Source: Planctomycetota bacterium (GTDB lineage: Bacteria > Planctomycetota > UBA1135 > UBA2386). Taken from it: a DNA stretch of 64,000 nucleotides. Positions 42,969 to 51,791 of this stretch are shown here, piece after piece. Every line of letters begins with the position of its first letter. The stretch's first letter is position 1. A program made the position numbers and the translations under genes. The DNA is taken from assembly GCA_014192625.1 (NCBI GenBank), contig BJHM01000001.1:123725-187724 (forward strand), given 5' to 3'. The notes under the pieces were generated by a model, which had not been told where the DNA came from, did not search any database, and was given only the letters and a program-made list of their open reading frames with translations.

Positions 42969-43250
42969 GCGCTCGGTCGAGGGGCTCTGTGATGCAGGGC
43001 CTCGCCCTTTGCAGTGGCGATTGCGCTCCCCGTGGTTCTGCTGGGAAATCACATCGTTAGGGGAGCTTTTGCGCGCGTGGTGGGAGGCTTGCATTGAGCC
43101 GTCACCGAGTGCTGCCGTGAAAGCTTGCAGGAACTGCGCGATCTGGCAGCCATCTGCTGCCGATACGTGGCTGTGCTTTCGTTCTGTGCCGCTGTGGTGC
43201 AGAGCAAACTCGATTCGCATGAAACCTGCATAACCGAGTAACCGTTAGCG

Positions 43251-44336
43251 ATGACCCTGATCAGCAACTTCATGGACGGCATCGTGTTCATCGACTGTGA
43301 CGGCAACGTCATGCTGATGAACCCTGCGGCTGAAGATCTCCTAGGTGTGAAGGCGTTCGTTGCTTCCGGCTACCCGGTGTCCGCCCTGCAAGGTCGCGCC
43401 GAACTGATGACGGTGTTGATAGCGGACCGGCAACGCTTGGTTGAAGGTCGTGACGTGACTCAGACCGTCGAAGTGCTCCACAGCGAGCATGACCTGCTCT
43501 ACATCAAGTGCCTCACAAGTCGCGTCACCGACTACAACGGGCAGTCAGCGGGGAGTTTGACAGTTCTGAAGGATGTCACGGCCGATTTCAAAACCGACCA
43601 GCTCAAGAATCAGTATCTTTCGATCGTCGCACACGAGTTGCGAACGCCACTCACCGGCATCAAGACCTATTCAACGCTGATGGCCAAAGGCAGCCTTGGC
43701 CCATTGAGCGAGAAGCAGGCGTTCGTCATCGATTCGATCCGTGAGCAGAGCGTTCGGCTCGAACAACAGATCGACAAGCTGATCAACCTCGGCCATCTGG
43801 ATTCCGACGATTTTGGTCAGGATCGCGAAGAGTTCTCAATTGCTGAGTTCATGGCCGGGCTGCTTGCGCCGTTTGAACAACCGGCACGCGATCGCCAGAT
43901 TGCACTGACCTGTCAATGCGAGTGTGCGGGCACAGAGATTCTGTGTGCTGACCGTGCAGATTTGCGTCGTACATGTCAGGCGTTGATCGAAAACGCAGTG
44001 AAATTTACCAGTGATGGTGGGGTGGTTGATGTTCGTATCCTGCGGGCGCGCAATGGCGGCCTCCGTTTTGCAGTGAAGGACTCGGGGATTGGCATAGACC
44101 CCCGATACCACCGGCGAATCTTCGAGAAGTTTTTCCAGGTCGAGGACCCGCTGACGCGCCATCACGGCGGTGCTGGTCTTGGCCTGTTCGTGGCAAAAGG
44201 CATTGTCGAAGCGCACGGAAGTCGCATCGAAGTCTCCAGCCGGCTGGGCCAAGGTGCCGATTTCTCCTTCGCCCTGCCGCATCAATCGACTGTCAAGTCG
44301 GTCGCGTCAGGCAAAACGGAAGGCATGAAGCGGTAA
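43251..44336 (+). CDS. PAS-domain sensor histidine kinase (cytoplasmic)
   Basis: 361 residues without membrane segments. A PAS domain spans about residues 3-112 (GIVFIDCDGNVMLMNPAAEDLLG). HisKA follows with phospho-acceptor His128 in VAHELRTPLTG, and the HATPase_c domain has the N box LIENAVKF, G1 DSGIGI, F box FEKFFQ and G2 GGAGLGLFVAKGI. An in-frame stop lies only four codons upstream of the ATG, fixing the start region. The 282 bases between this gene and the STAS gene hold no recognisable gene; a 74-codon frame there lacks features. The response regulator begins five bases downstream, so the pair is a two-component system, with the STAS protein probably in the same regulon. Confidence 0.93.
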   Translation: MTLISNFMDGIVFIDCDGNVMLMNPAAEDLLGVKAFVASGYPVSALQGRAELMTVLIADRQRLVEGRDVTQTVEVLHSEHDLLYIKCLTSRVTDYNGQSAGSLTVLKDVTADFKTDQLKNQYLSIVAHELRTPLTGIKTYSTLMAKGSLGPLSEKQAFVIDSIREQSVRLEQQIDKLINLGHLDSDDFGQDREEFSIAEFMAGLLAPFEQPARDRQIALTCQCECAGTEILCADRADLRRTCQALIENAVKFTSDGGVVDVRILRARNGGLRFAVKDSGIGIDPRYHRRIFEKFFQVEDPLTRHHGGAGLGLFVAKGIVEAHGSRIEVSSRLGQGADFSFALPHQSTVKSVASGKTEGMKR

Positions 44337-44341
44337 CGAAT

Positions 44342-44716
44342 ATGGAACGAACCGTCCTTATAATTGAAGACGAGAAACTCATCATCGTCTCTACGCAAAT
44401 GGTGCTCGAAGCGGCGGGCTTTCAAGTTGAGTCCGCCACCAATGGTGAAGACGGTATCGCCAAGGCGCGAACGCAATCGCCCGACATCATCCTGCTAGAC
44501 ATCATGATGCCCGGCATCGATGGCTGGGAGACTTTGACGCGGCTAAAGCGTGATCCGCAAACCGCCAATATCCCGGTGATCATCTTCACGGCGCGTGAGC
44601 ACGCTCGCGGCCATCAGAAGAGCACCGACATGGGTGCGGCAGATTACTTCCGCAAGCCGTTTGAGCCCGATGAGCTGATCGACTTGGTTGAGCGGCACGT
44701 TGTCCTGCGGACCTGA
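44342..44716 (+). CDS. Single-domain response regulator (CheY-like receiver)
   Basis: 124 residues forming only a receiver domain. The acidic pair is at residues 10-11 (IIEDEK), the phospho-acceptor Asp53 lies in LLDIMMPG, Thr in IIFTARE, and the conserved Lys in YFRKPFEPDE. No output domain is fused, so it must act by protein contact, for example on the STAS/sigma pathway, or through phosphotransfer. It begins five bases after the sensor kinase stop and is followed by a GC-rich hairpin, making it the end of the transcription unit. Confidence 0.95.
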   Translation: MERTVLIIEDEKLIIVSTQMVLEAAGFQVESATNGEDGIAKARTQSPDIILLDIMMPGIDGWETLTRLKRDPQTANIPVIIFTAREHARGHQKSTDMGAADYFRKPFEPDELIDLVERHVVLRT

Positions 44717-44733
44717 AGCTCGCCGTTTTTGTG

Positions 44734-44756
44734 GCGCGGCTTTGCAAGGGCCGCGC
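44734..44756 (+). terminator. Probable intrinsic terminator after the response regulator
   Basis: GCGCGGC (44734-44740) pairs perfectly with GCCGCGC (44750-44756) across a nine-base loop and is followed by GGGTTTG. The T-tract is short, so efficiency is uncertain, but the location between convergent genes fits. Confidence 0.5.
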
Positions 44757-44794
44757 GGGTTTGAGGCAACCGCGTTCTGACGAACCCAATCGCG

Positions 44795-45415
44795 TCAGCT
44801 GCCCCGCTGGATGCGCTGCATAAGTTCGTCGACCGTCGCTTTGTCGTCGATGGCGCAGTGGATTGCTTCGCGCACGGCATCCGAGCTGGCGCCAAAGGTT
44901 ATTGCGCCACGGCCATGCGCCACGAGTTGCGGCAGTTGTCGCAGGATAGCCAGCGCGCCTACCGCAATCAGTTCGCGCGTACGAGCGTCGAGGCCTTTGC
45001 GCGCGAGGATGCGGCCATAGGCGGCCTCGAGCACGAAGTCGTGAAACTCTTGGTGAAACGACGCGAGCAACGAGCGCACCGTGACGTCGTTCTTGCCGTA
45101 GATCGCAGCAAACAGTGAGCGGCCAGCTTCGCTTCGCTGCTCCTTCGGAACGGCGGGACTGGTCGAATTGTGTTGCTGCGGCCACACTGCCTGCAGCCGT
45201 TCAAATGCGCTGACAAGGCGTGGGAAGCCGAAGAACAAGACCGCTTGCAGGAGCACTTCGTCGATGGTGGCGCGAGTGACACCTTCGATCTGTGCGCGCC
45301 GCAGGATGGCATCAAACTGGGGCCAATCCGCGGGCCAAATCGCAACCTGAGTCAGCACCAGCAAGCGCGTGCTGCGGTCGAGATGCGAGGGGTGCGGCTG
45401 CGAATCGAGGTCCAT
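44795..45415 (-). CDS. Carboxymuconolactone-decarboxylase-like (AhpD-fold) protein
   Basis: 206 residues from ATG 45415; longer frames extend into lplA. Two CMD-like halves are visible: ATIDEVLLQAVLFFGFPRLVSAFERLQ in the first part, then GLDARTRELIAVGALAILRQLPQLVAHGRGAITFGASSDAVREAIHCA, which matches the helical CMD signature. The CXXC redox pair of AhpD-type members is missing; only a single Cys occurs near the end of the motif. Function therefore cannot be assigned, although lactone decarboxylase or hydrolase-type activity is possible. It is the last gene of the leftward gcvT-gcvH-lplA operon, 22 bases after lplA. Confidence 0.82.
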   Translation of the reverse strand: MDLDSQPHPSHLDRSTRLLVLTQVAIWPADWPQFDAILRRAQIEGVTRATIDEVLLQAVLFFGFPRLVSAFERLQAVWPQQHNSTSPAVPKEQRSEAGRSLFAAIYGKNDVTVRSLLASFHQEFHDFVLEAAYGRILARKGLDARTRELIAVGALAILRQLPQLVAHGRGAITFGASSDAVREAIHCAIDDKATVDELMQRIQRGS

Positions 45416-45437
45416 GGTAGTGGGGAGTCGAGGGGCG

Positions 45438-46172
45438 CTAGCGGGCATTGCGAAAGGACGGATCGCCGAAGCGAGCGGCAATGAGATGCGTCGCCGTGGC
45501 GTGCTCCTGGTCGCTGAGTGTGCCCGGTTGCGGCGTAAGGTTGAGCGCGGCAGCGATGCGCAGCACCATTTGTCCGCGCAGCTTTGTGCGATTGGCGTGC
45601 ACTTCGATCTGATCTGCGATTGCGGCGACAAACGGCGTCAGTGCAGGTTTGTGCAGGACGATCGAGCCGTGATGCAGCACGCGGGCGTGCTCGTTGCGCA
45701 GTCGGCGTTGTGCCGAGCCGACCAGCTTGCGGCCGTGCGCGTCGACCAAGTCATGGCGGCCCGCTGTGGCAAAGCACCAGCGCACGTCGGGCCGTGCTCC
45801 GCATGCCGCACCGGTCGTCTGGCGAGTGCAGTGCACGCCGAGGTCCGAGAGCGCAGCCCGCACTGCGTCGTGCAACAGCACGTAGCTTTGGTCCAGATCC
45901 TTTGGCAGCAAGTTTGCGTCGAGCGTCAGCGCAAAAGTGATCTCATCACCGTGATGGATGGCGCCGCCGCCGGTGGAGCGTCGCACGATCACGGTGTCAA
46001 TCGGCAGGTCGGCGAAGTCGTCGACCTTTTGGAAGTAGCCCAGCGATACCGCGTGTGGCTGCCATCCATACAGGCGCAGCGAAGGTAGTCCGCCGCCGCG
46101 CAGCAGCGCTTCGTCGATCGCCATGTTCTCGGCTGGAGGGCGCGCGCCGTCATCGAGAACCCGCAGATACAT
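45438..46172 (-). CDS. lplA: Lipoate-protein ligase A family protein
   Basis: 244 residues. The biotin/lipoate ligase fold is shown by NMAIDEALL, LRLYGWQPHAVSLGYFQ, VRRSTGGGAIHHGDEITFALTL (lipoyl-AMP-binding RRxTGGG) and GRKLVGSAQRR with the catalytic-type Lys, followed by LHHGSIVL. It would attach lipoate or octanoate to the GcvH lipoyl lysine. It lies 32 bases downstream of gcvH in a gcvT-gcvH-lplA arrangement, supporting that role. A transferase acting on octanoyl carriers (LipM-like) cannot be excluded from sequence alone. Confidence 0.9.
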   Translation of the reverse strand: MYLRVLDDGARPPAENMAIDEALLRGGGLPSLRLYGWQPHAVSLGYFQKVDDFADLPIDTVIVRRSTGGGAIHHGDEITFALTLDANLLPKDLDQSYVLLHDAVRAALSDLGVHCTRQTTGAACGARPDVRWCFATAGRHDLVDAHGRKLVGSAQRRLRNEHARVLHHGSIVLHKPALTPFVAAIADQIEVHANRTKLRGQMVLRIAAALNLTPQPGTLSDQEHATATHLIAARFGDPSFRNAR

Positions 46173-46204
46173 GCGCGGATTTTAGCGGGAGCCGGGCGGC
46201 CGGC

Positions 46205-46579
46205 TCAGCCTTCGACGCAGTTGCCTTCGTAGGCCGCCGCGTTTTGCAGTTCTTGCGACAGCGAAGTGACCTTGATCTTCAGCATCCAGGCCTTGGCGAA
46301 TGGATCTGAGGATAGCCATTCGAGGTTGTCCGTCAGGTCCTTATTGACCTCGATGATCTCGCCGCTGACTGGCGAGTAGAGATCGCTCACGGCCTTGACG
46401 GACTCGATCTCACCGAAAGATTCTCCGATCGTGACGTTGCTGCCCTTGTTGGGCAGATCAAGGAACACGAGGTCAGACAAGTGTGAGACGGCGAAGTCCG
46501 TGATGCCGATCGTGGCGATGCCATTTTCGATCTTGCACCATTCATGGCTCTTCAGATAGCTGCGGTCGTTGGGGCGCAT
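46205..46579 (-). CDS. gcvH: Glycine cleavage system H protein
   Basis: 124 residues, the normal size. It begins with YLKSHEWCKIENGIATIGITDFA, continues LSDLVFLDLPNKGSNVTIGESFGEIESVKAVSDLYSPVSGEI with the lipoylated Lys62, and ends with NLEWLSSDPFAKAWMLKIK. H protein carries the aminomethyl arm between GcvP, GcvT and Lpd. It lies nine bases downstream of gcvT, so both are co-transcribed. GcvP is not in the window. Confidence 0.97.
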   Translation of the reverse strand: MRPNDRSYLKSHEWCKIENGIATIGITDFAVSHLSDLVFLDLPNKGSNVTIGESFGEIESVKAVSDLYSPVSGEIIEVNKDLTDNLEWLSSDPFAKAWMLKIKVTSLSQELQNAAAYEGNCVEG

Positions 46580-46588
46580 CTTAGTGCT

Positions 46589-47680
46589 TCAGCGTTGGCG
46601 CTTGTAGAAGGGAAGGGCGGTAACAGTGCAGGGCTCGGCCTTGTCCTTGACGAGGAACTCGAGCTTGGTGCCGGGAGTGGCGAACTCAGTGCGAACGTAG
46701 GCCGTTGCGATGTTGGTGTCCAACGTTGGCGAGATGTTGCCCGAGCAGACTTGGCCGATCTTCTGGCCGTTGGCTTTTATCTCATAGCCTTGGCGCGGGC
46801 AGCGTTTGCTATTGCTGGTGAGCCCAACGAGGCGGCGACCGGTGCCGCCACTTGCCAGCAGGCGTTCCAGTGCTGCGCGGCCCACGAAGTCGTGGGTAAA
46901 TTTCACCGCCCAATCGAGGCCGGCCTCAAGCGGGTTGGTGGTCTCGTTGATCTCGTGACCGTAGAGCGGCATGCCTGCCTCATGGCGCAGCGTGTCGCGG
47001 GCGCCGAGGCCGGTCGGCATGAGGCCATGGCTTTTGCCGGCGGCCATGAACGCATCCCAGACGGCGCGCGTGTGCTGCTGCGGGATGTAGATCTCAAAGC
47101 CGTCCTCACCGGTGTAGCCTGTGCGCGAGATCTCCATTGGCACGCCGAGCACGGTGCCAATCGTCCAGGCGTAATATTTGAGGCTCGAAAGGTCTGCGTT
47201 CGTCAGCTGCTGCGTGATGTCTTGCGAGCGCGGTCCTTGGATCGCGATCATGCCAAGCGCGTCAGTCTGGTCGTCAACCACGACGTCAAAGTCCTTGGCC
47301 AGCGCGCGCATGATCGCTAGGTCGCGGTCGGCATTGCCAGCGTTGATGACCAAGAAGAAGCCATCGTTCTTCAGGTTGCGGTAGACCAGGATGTCATCTT
47401 GCGTGATGCCCTCGTCGTTCAGGATCATCGAGTAGCGAATGCGACCGGCAGGAATCTGCGTGACGTCGTTGGTCTGCAGGCGTTGCAGGTATTCGGTGGC
47501 CTGGCGTCCGTTTATCCGGACTCGGCCCATGTGGCCCAGGTCGAACAGGCCAGCGGCGGCGCGCACGGTGCGTGCCTCATCGAGGATGCCCCGGTATTGG
47601 ACCGGCATTGTCCAGCCAGCAAACGGGACGAGTCGGGCGCCGAGTGCGGCGTGGACGTCTTTCAGAACGGTTTCGCGCAT
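46589..47680 (-). CDS. gcvT: Aminomethyltransferase (glycine cleavage system T protein)
   Basis: 363 residues from ATG 47680, preceded by GGAG and matching the family start (ETVLKDVHAALGARLVPFAGWTMPVQY); the open frame runs 30 codons further upstream. Conserved parts are LFDLGHMGRVRINGRQATEYLQRL, DDILVYR, MIAIQGPRSQ, RTGYTGEDGFEIYIP, GARDTLRHEAGMPLYGHEI and the C-terminal barrel VCSGNISPTLDTNIATAYV. It transfers the one-carbon unit from the lipoyl arm to tetrahydrofolate. It is the first gene of the operon gcvT-gcvH-lplA-CMD. Confidence 0.96.
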   Translation of the reverse strand: MRETVLKDVHAALGARLVPFAGWTMPVQYRGILDEARTVRAAAGLFDLGHMGRVRINGRQATEYLQRLQTNDVTQIPAGRIRYSMILNDEGITQDDILVYRNLKNDGFFLVINAGNADRDLAIMRALAKDFDVVVDDQTDALGMIAIQGPRSQDITQQLTNADLSSLKYYAWTIGTVLGVPMEISRTGYTGEDGFEIYIPQQHTRAVWDAFMAAGKSHGLMPTGLGARDTLRHEAGMPLYGHEINETTNPLEAGLDWAVKFTHDFVGRAALERLLASGGTGRRLVGLTSNSKRCPRQGYEIKANGQKIGQVCSGNISPTLDTNIATAYVRTEFATPGTKLEFLVKDKAEPCTVTALPFYKRQR

Positions 47681-47787
47681 GATCTCCGAGCCCAAGGTAG
47701 GGCGTTGCAGCTTACATATCTGACGGCCCCGTGCCATGGCGGATCTTGCGGCCCCACCAGTGGAACTCAAACCAACAGCGACCCGCC

Positions 47788-48375
47788 TCAGCCAGACAGG
47801 CGGCGCGACAGGTCTTCGAGGTTGGCCAGCCGAACCTCGTCGTTGCCAATTGGCGGCTGTTCGCGAAAACGTGCGCGCTCGTCGGCCGAGGAGAAGTCAT
47901 CGCGCGGGGTTGTTTTGCTGGTGGCAAAGTTTTCGGCGTGCCGCTGCAATTCGTTGAGTGCATCGGCGAGCAAGCTGTCGATTGGCAGTTCCACCGAGTG
48001 CACCGCAGTGCGTCGCAAAAAGCTGGCGCTCGGCCGGACCGATCGCCAAGTCGCGCGCTCACCGGTCTCGTCGTATGGCGTGCCGTCAAACCGAGGCTCC
48101 AAGCCGTCGACCCGCGGGTTGAGCCGACGAAATCGTTCTGGGTCTGCCGCGCGCGCATTGGCCATCTCGCGGCGGTAGCCGGCATAGTCGCCGTCGCCAA
48201 GGGCGATACGGCCGAGGTGGACATAGGCCACAAACTCGCAAGATCCCAAGCTCAGGACGCGTTCAAAGCACAGCCGCGCAGCGACCGTGCCGCCGAGATG
48301 AAAGGCCAGCCAACCAATGCTGGTGTGAATTATCGCCAGCAAGTGCCGCGCAACTCGGTCGAAAGCTCCAGACAT
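47788..48375 (-). CDS. Conserved-looking hypothetical protein with a TPR-like segment
   Basis: 195 residues. The N-terminal third (IIHTSIGWLAFHLGGTVAARLCFERVLSLGSCEFVAYVHLGRIALGDGDYAGYRREM) has the helix-pair pattern of one or two TPR-like repeats. The C-terminal part is Arg/Glu/Asp-rich (DDFSSADERARFRE, LANLEDLSRRLSG) and probably helical. No signal peptide is seen. It is divergent from the DUF4388 operon, whose own products contain TPRs, so a functional link is possible but unproven. I do not recognise a family. Confidence 0.6.
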   Translation of the reverse strand: MSGAFDRVARHLLAIIHTSIGWLAFHLGGTVAARLCFERVLSLGSCEFVAYVHLGRIALGDGDYAGYRREMANARAADPERFRRLNPRVDGLEPRFDGTPYDETGERATWRSVRPSASFLRRTAVHSVELPIDSLLADALNELQRHAENFATSKTTPRDDFSSADERARFREQPPIGNDEVRLANLEDLSRRLSG

Positions 48376-48572
48376 TCGGCGAACGTTAGCAGGCGATGCA
48401 ACAATGACAAGGTCCCCCCGTTGCCGGAGCCAGGCAGAGGATGGTGCGCCGTAATGGCAGTTTGGGCCCTTGCGATCACCAGGCGGCAGGATCGGCTCAA
48501 CGCAGGTGCCGTCCCATGCCGATAGCTGCCCGATAAGGACCGCCCCATCACGCGTGGTCCCATCACGAAATC

Positions 48573-51500
48573 ATGGCACTTAAAGGGGACCTGGCGAGCG
48601 TCGACCTGGCGCAAATGTTCCAGATGCTGGCCCTCAATAAGAAGGTCGGCCTGCTGAGCATTCAGTCGCCGAGGACCTGGAAGGTCCTCTACTTCGACGG
48701 TCGCGGCGTCACCCTCTACTTCAACGAGCATTCCCTGCTTGATTGCGCCATCGCTGCGTTCGTTCGCGCGGAGCGGCTGAAGCAAAAGGCCGTCGAGGAG
48801 CTGCGTGCGCATGCCAGTCGCAACCAGCTCTCATTGCAGGATGCCTTGCTGGCCGGCGGTTATTTAGCGGAGGCGGACCTCGCGGAGCAGATGCGTTACG
48901 AACTGGAGGAAGAGGTCTACGACCTGTTCTTCTGGAAATCTGCGCGCTTTGAGTTTCACGAGGGCGTAGCGCAACTCACCGACCGCGAAGGGGTCATTGA
49001 CGAGCGGTTTTTCTTTCACACGGAGAGTGTGATCATGGAAGCCGCTCGCCGGATCGACGAGTGGTCTTACATCTCTGAGCGAATCCCGAGTGCGCTGGAG
49101 ATCATCTGCCCTTCGGATCAGCAGTTCATTGCCGATGAGGTCGATCAGTTTGGCGCGTTGGTCTATGAGCACGTTGATGGCTGTCACAACGTCGCGCGCT
49201 TGATCGAGCTCACCGGGCTGCCCAAGTTCACGGTGTTCAAGTCGCTCTGCCAGCTCGGCGATGCTGGGTTCGTGGTGCCGCTGCCGCCAGAAGAGCTGTT
49301 GCCCCTCGGCAAGCAGTGTTTGAATAAGGGTCGCACTAGGGACGCGATCAACCTGTTTGAGAAGGCTATCGAAATCGGTGTTGGCATCCCGACCGTTCAC
49401 GCGATGGCCGCGGGTGCGTATCAGGCGCAGGGCGAATACGAGGATGCGATTCGTCATATGCAGTCCGATGCCGAGTTCCGCATCGGCGACGGCGATTTCC
49501 GGACAGCGGCAGCAAAGCTGAAGGCTGCGATCGATCTCGTGCCGACCAACCTCGCCGGGCGCGAGCGGCTGGTCGAGGTGGTGCTCGAGAATGGTCTACG
49601 AGTTGGGGACTACGACGCGGTTGAAGATGGCAAACAACTGGTCGACCTCTATCTCCTGGCCGGCGAGATCGGCCGCGTGCGCGGCATCCTTGAGCGCTTG
49701 CTGCGCGTGCAGCCGAATGACCTTGACCTGAAGAAACTCTTGGTCAACGTGCATTCCAAAGCCGGTGACCAGCAGCGCGTGATTGACCTGTACTTGTCGA
49801 TCGCCGACGGCCTGGTGCGCGACCAGCGGCCACTTGAGGCCATTGGTTACCTGCAGAAGATTCTGATGATCGACCGCGCTCGCAGCGATGTGAGTGAACG
49901 ACTCCGGTCGCTCTACGCGCTCGATGAACGTGCGCGCCGGCGCCGCCGGACGGTGGTTGGCCTAGGGGTCCTGTCGGTGTTGTTGGTCGTGGCCTTTGTG
50001 TCATTCGGGTACTACGACCAAAGAGCGCACGCTGATTTTCAGCGCATCAATGTCACGCAGCTGCTCGCGGCCAACGAATACGAGCAAGCCGAGCTCGAAT
50101 ACCAGCGGTTCGTCACAGAGCATCCGCTCTCGACGGCGAACACTCTCGCCGCCGAAGAACTCAGCATGATTGGTGGCAAGCGGGCCAAATTTGATGCCGA
50201 TCGGGCCAGTGTGCGCGCGGCCAAGGAGCGCAGCCTCGGCAGCCTGCGTCAGGATTACCGGGCTGAGTGGCGCAGATACGAAGACTTGTTCAAGGCCGGC
50301 AAGCCCGAGGAATCCCTCACTTCGGTGGCGCGGGTCCGCAAGGTGGTCGCGGAGGCTGGTCAGCGGGACGACCACGCGTGGGCGCTTGAGGAACATGTGG
50401 AGAGCACGTTTGTGCGGCTGTCGACGTTCATTAATCGGGCTGGCGAGCTGCGTCGGGCGCTCGACCAATCGCTCGCTGCTGGTCGCATTGAGGAAGCGCG
50501 CCGTTGTGCGGTTGAACTCGTGACCAACTACGACATCGCCGCCGTGGCGCGTGGTGCGGTGATTCCCGTGCGCATCCATTCACGGCCCGAGGGTGCACGC
50601 ATTCTGGTCAATGGCAAGCCACTCATCATCGAAGTGAATGGCAAATCCATAGCGGCCCTTACTCCGGCAGTCGTGAACTGCAGTCTCGAGATTGCCAGCT
50701 ACGCACTCGAACTCGCGGGCTTCGAGCCTTTGACCTTCCAGATTGATGCGCGCCGCCAGGCGGAAGTCGCTCTGCCGCTCGTGCTCGTGCCGGAACGACG
50801 GATCCGATTCCAGGCTCCAGCCACGGTCTTGGGCCTCGGCGGCGGCTATGTCGTCGCTAGCCTTCGCACCGGCAGTGTCTCGATCGCATCTGCTGCGAGT
50901 GGTATCGTGCGTAGAACGGTCGAGTTGGGCGGGCTGAGGGAGGTCGATGGCGAAATGGTGGTTGCCGGGGACCGCGTTTACTTCATCACCAATGAGGGCT
51001 CGCTCGAGTGCCTTGCCTTGCGGAGTGGCGCTTCACCAGCGGGTTGGCCAGTAAAGCTCAAAAGTGTTGCGGCCACTACTTTGCAAGTGAGAGACGGGCG
51101 CCTGCTGTTTGCGGACCGCGCTGGCAACCTCTGCTGCTATGACCAGGCGACAGGTCATCCTATTTGGACAGCGCCTTATGAAGGCGTGATCGTCGGCGTG
51201 CCGACGATTGAAAATCGAGCGGTGCGAATCGCTGGCGCGGATGGCACGGTGCGCGTCTATGACGCGGCCAGTGGCAAGTTGGTGTGCACGGAGCGCATCA
51301 CTGCCGGGCTGTCGACACGCGTGCTCGCCGAAGGTGGCACTTGGTGGGTTGGCGGAGTGGACGGCAAGCTGCACTCGTTTGACGAGAAAAGGCTCCAGTC
51401 TCGCTGGAGCATCGATGCGGGCCGGGTCATTGCCGATGGTGAGATCGCGCTGGCTGGCAAGGCGGTCGTTGCGTTGTGCGCCGACAACCGATTGACCAGC

Positions 51501-51770
51501 TTCGATCGTCAGACTGGCGCCGTTCACCACTCGGTCGAGCTAGCGGGGACGCTGGTGTCACCGCTGCGCATCGTGGGCTCGCGACTGTTGGTCGTGACCC
51601 GCATCAAGGTGGGCAAGGAAAAACCACGTGACGTGCTCTCGGTCTATTCGGCCGACAGTCTTATTTTGCTCTACGAGTACGCCGCTAGTGGCGTGATATC
51701 GGGAGTGGCCGGAACAGAGACCCAGACTGCGGTTGCTGGTCCGGATGGGGATGTCGTGCTGCTCCGCTGA
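48573..51770 (+). CDS. DUF4388 (PATAN-like)-TPR-transmembrane-PEGA-beta-propeller protein
   Basis: 1065 residues. The DUF4388 domain occupies about residues 1-150 (MALKGDLASVDLAQMFQMLALNKKVGLLSI), followed by a winged-helix-like segment (VDQFGALVYEHVDGCHNVARLIELTGLP). TPR-type repeats cover about 240-440. A single membrane helix spans about 460-480 (VVGLGVLSVLLVVAFVSFGYY), then a periplasmic coiled-coil section (480-660). A PEGA-like motif (RIHSRPEGARILVNGKPLI) and a C-terminal PQQ-type beta-propeller (about 745-1065; GRLLFADRAGNLCCYDQATG, DGTVRVYDAASGKLV, GVDGKLHSFDEKRL) follow. Topology suggests a cytoplasmic signalling half and a periplasmic propeller. It is the first gene of the GTPase operon. 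A 12-bp near-palindrome (ATCACGCGTGGT) lies shortly upstream. Confidence 0.85.
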   Translation: MALKGDLASVDLAQMFQMLALNKKVGLLSIQSPRTWKVLYFDGRGVTLYFNEHSLLDCAIAAFVRAERLKQKAVEELRAHASRNQLSLQDALLAGGYLAEADLAEQMRYELEEEVYDLFFWKSARFEFHEGVAQLTDREGVIDERFFFHTESVIMEAARRIDEWSYISERIPSALEIICPSDQQFIADEVDQFGALVYEHVDGCHNVARLIELTGLPKFTVFKSLCQLGDAGFVVPLPPEELLPLGKQCLNKGRTRDAINLFEKAIEIGVGIPTVHAMAAGAYQAQGEYEDAIRHMQSDAEFRIGDGDFRTAAAKLKAAIDLVPTNLAGRERLVEVVLENGLRVGDYDAVEDGKQLVDLYLLAGEIGRVRGILERLLRVQPNDLDLKKLLVNVHSKAGDQQRVIDLYLSIADGLVRDQRPLEAIGYLQKILMIDRARSDVSERLRSLYALDERARRRRRTVVGLGVLSVLLVVAFVSFGYYDQRAHADFQRINVTQLLAANEYEQAELEYQRFVTEHPLSTANTLAAEELSMIGGKRAKFDADRASVRAAKERSLGSLRQDYRAEWRRYEDLFKAGKPEESLTSVARVRKVVAEAGQRDDHAWALEEHVESTFVRLSTFINRAGELRRALDQSLAAGRIEEARRCAVELVTNYDIAAVARGAVIPVRIHSRPEGARILVNGKPLIIEVNGKSIAALTPAVVNCSLEIASYALELAGFEPLTFQIDARRQAEVALPLVLVPERRIRFQAPATVLGLGGGYVVASLRTGSVSIASAASGIVRRTVELGGLREVDGEMVVAGDRVYFITNEGSLECLALRSGASPAGWPVKLKSVAATTLQVRDGRLLFADRAGNLCCYDQATGHPIWTAPYEGVIVGVPTIENRAVRIAGADGTVRVYDAASGKLVCTERITAGLSTRVLAEGGTWWVGGVDGKLHSFDEKRLQSRWSIDAGRVIADGEIALAGKAVVALCADNRLTSFDRQTGAVHHSVELAGTLVSPLRIVGSRLLVVTRIKVGKEKPRDVLSVYSADSLILLYEYAASGVISGVAGTETQTAVAGPDGDVVLLR

Positions 51771-51791
51771 TGCGGTGCAATTGAGGATGAT

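Noticed and set aside
43009..43233. 74-codon Trp/Cys-rich frame between the STAS and kinase genes
   Set aside because: No recognisable motif and no ribosome-binding site; not in frame with either neighbour.
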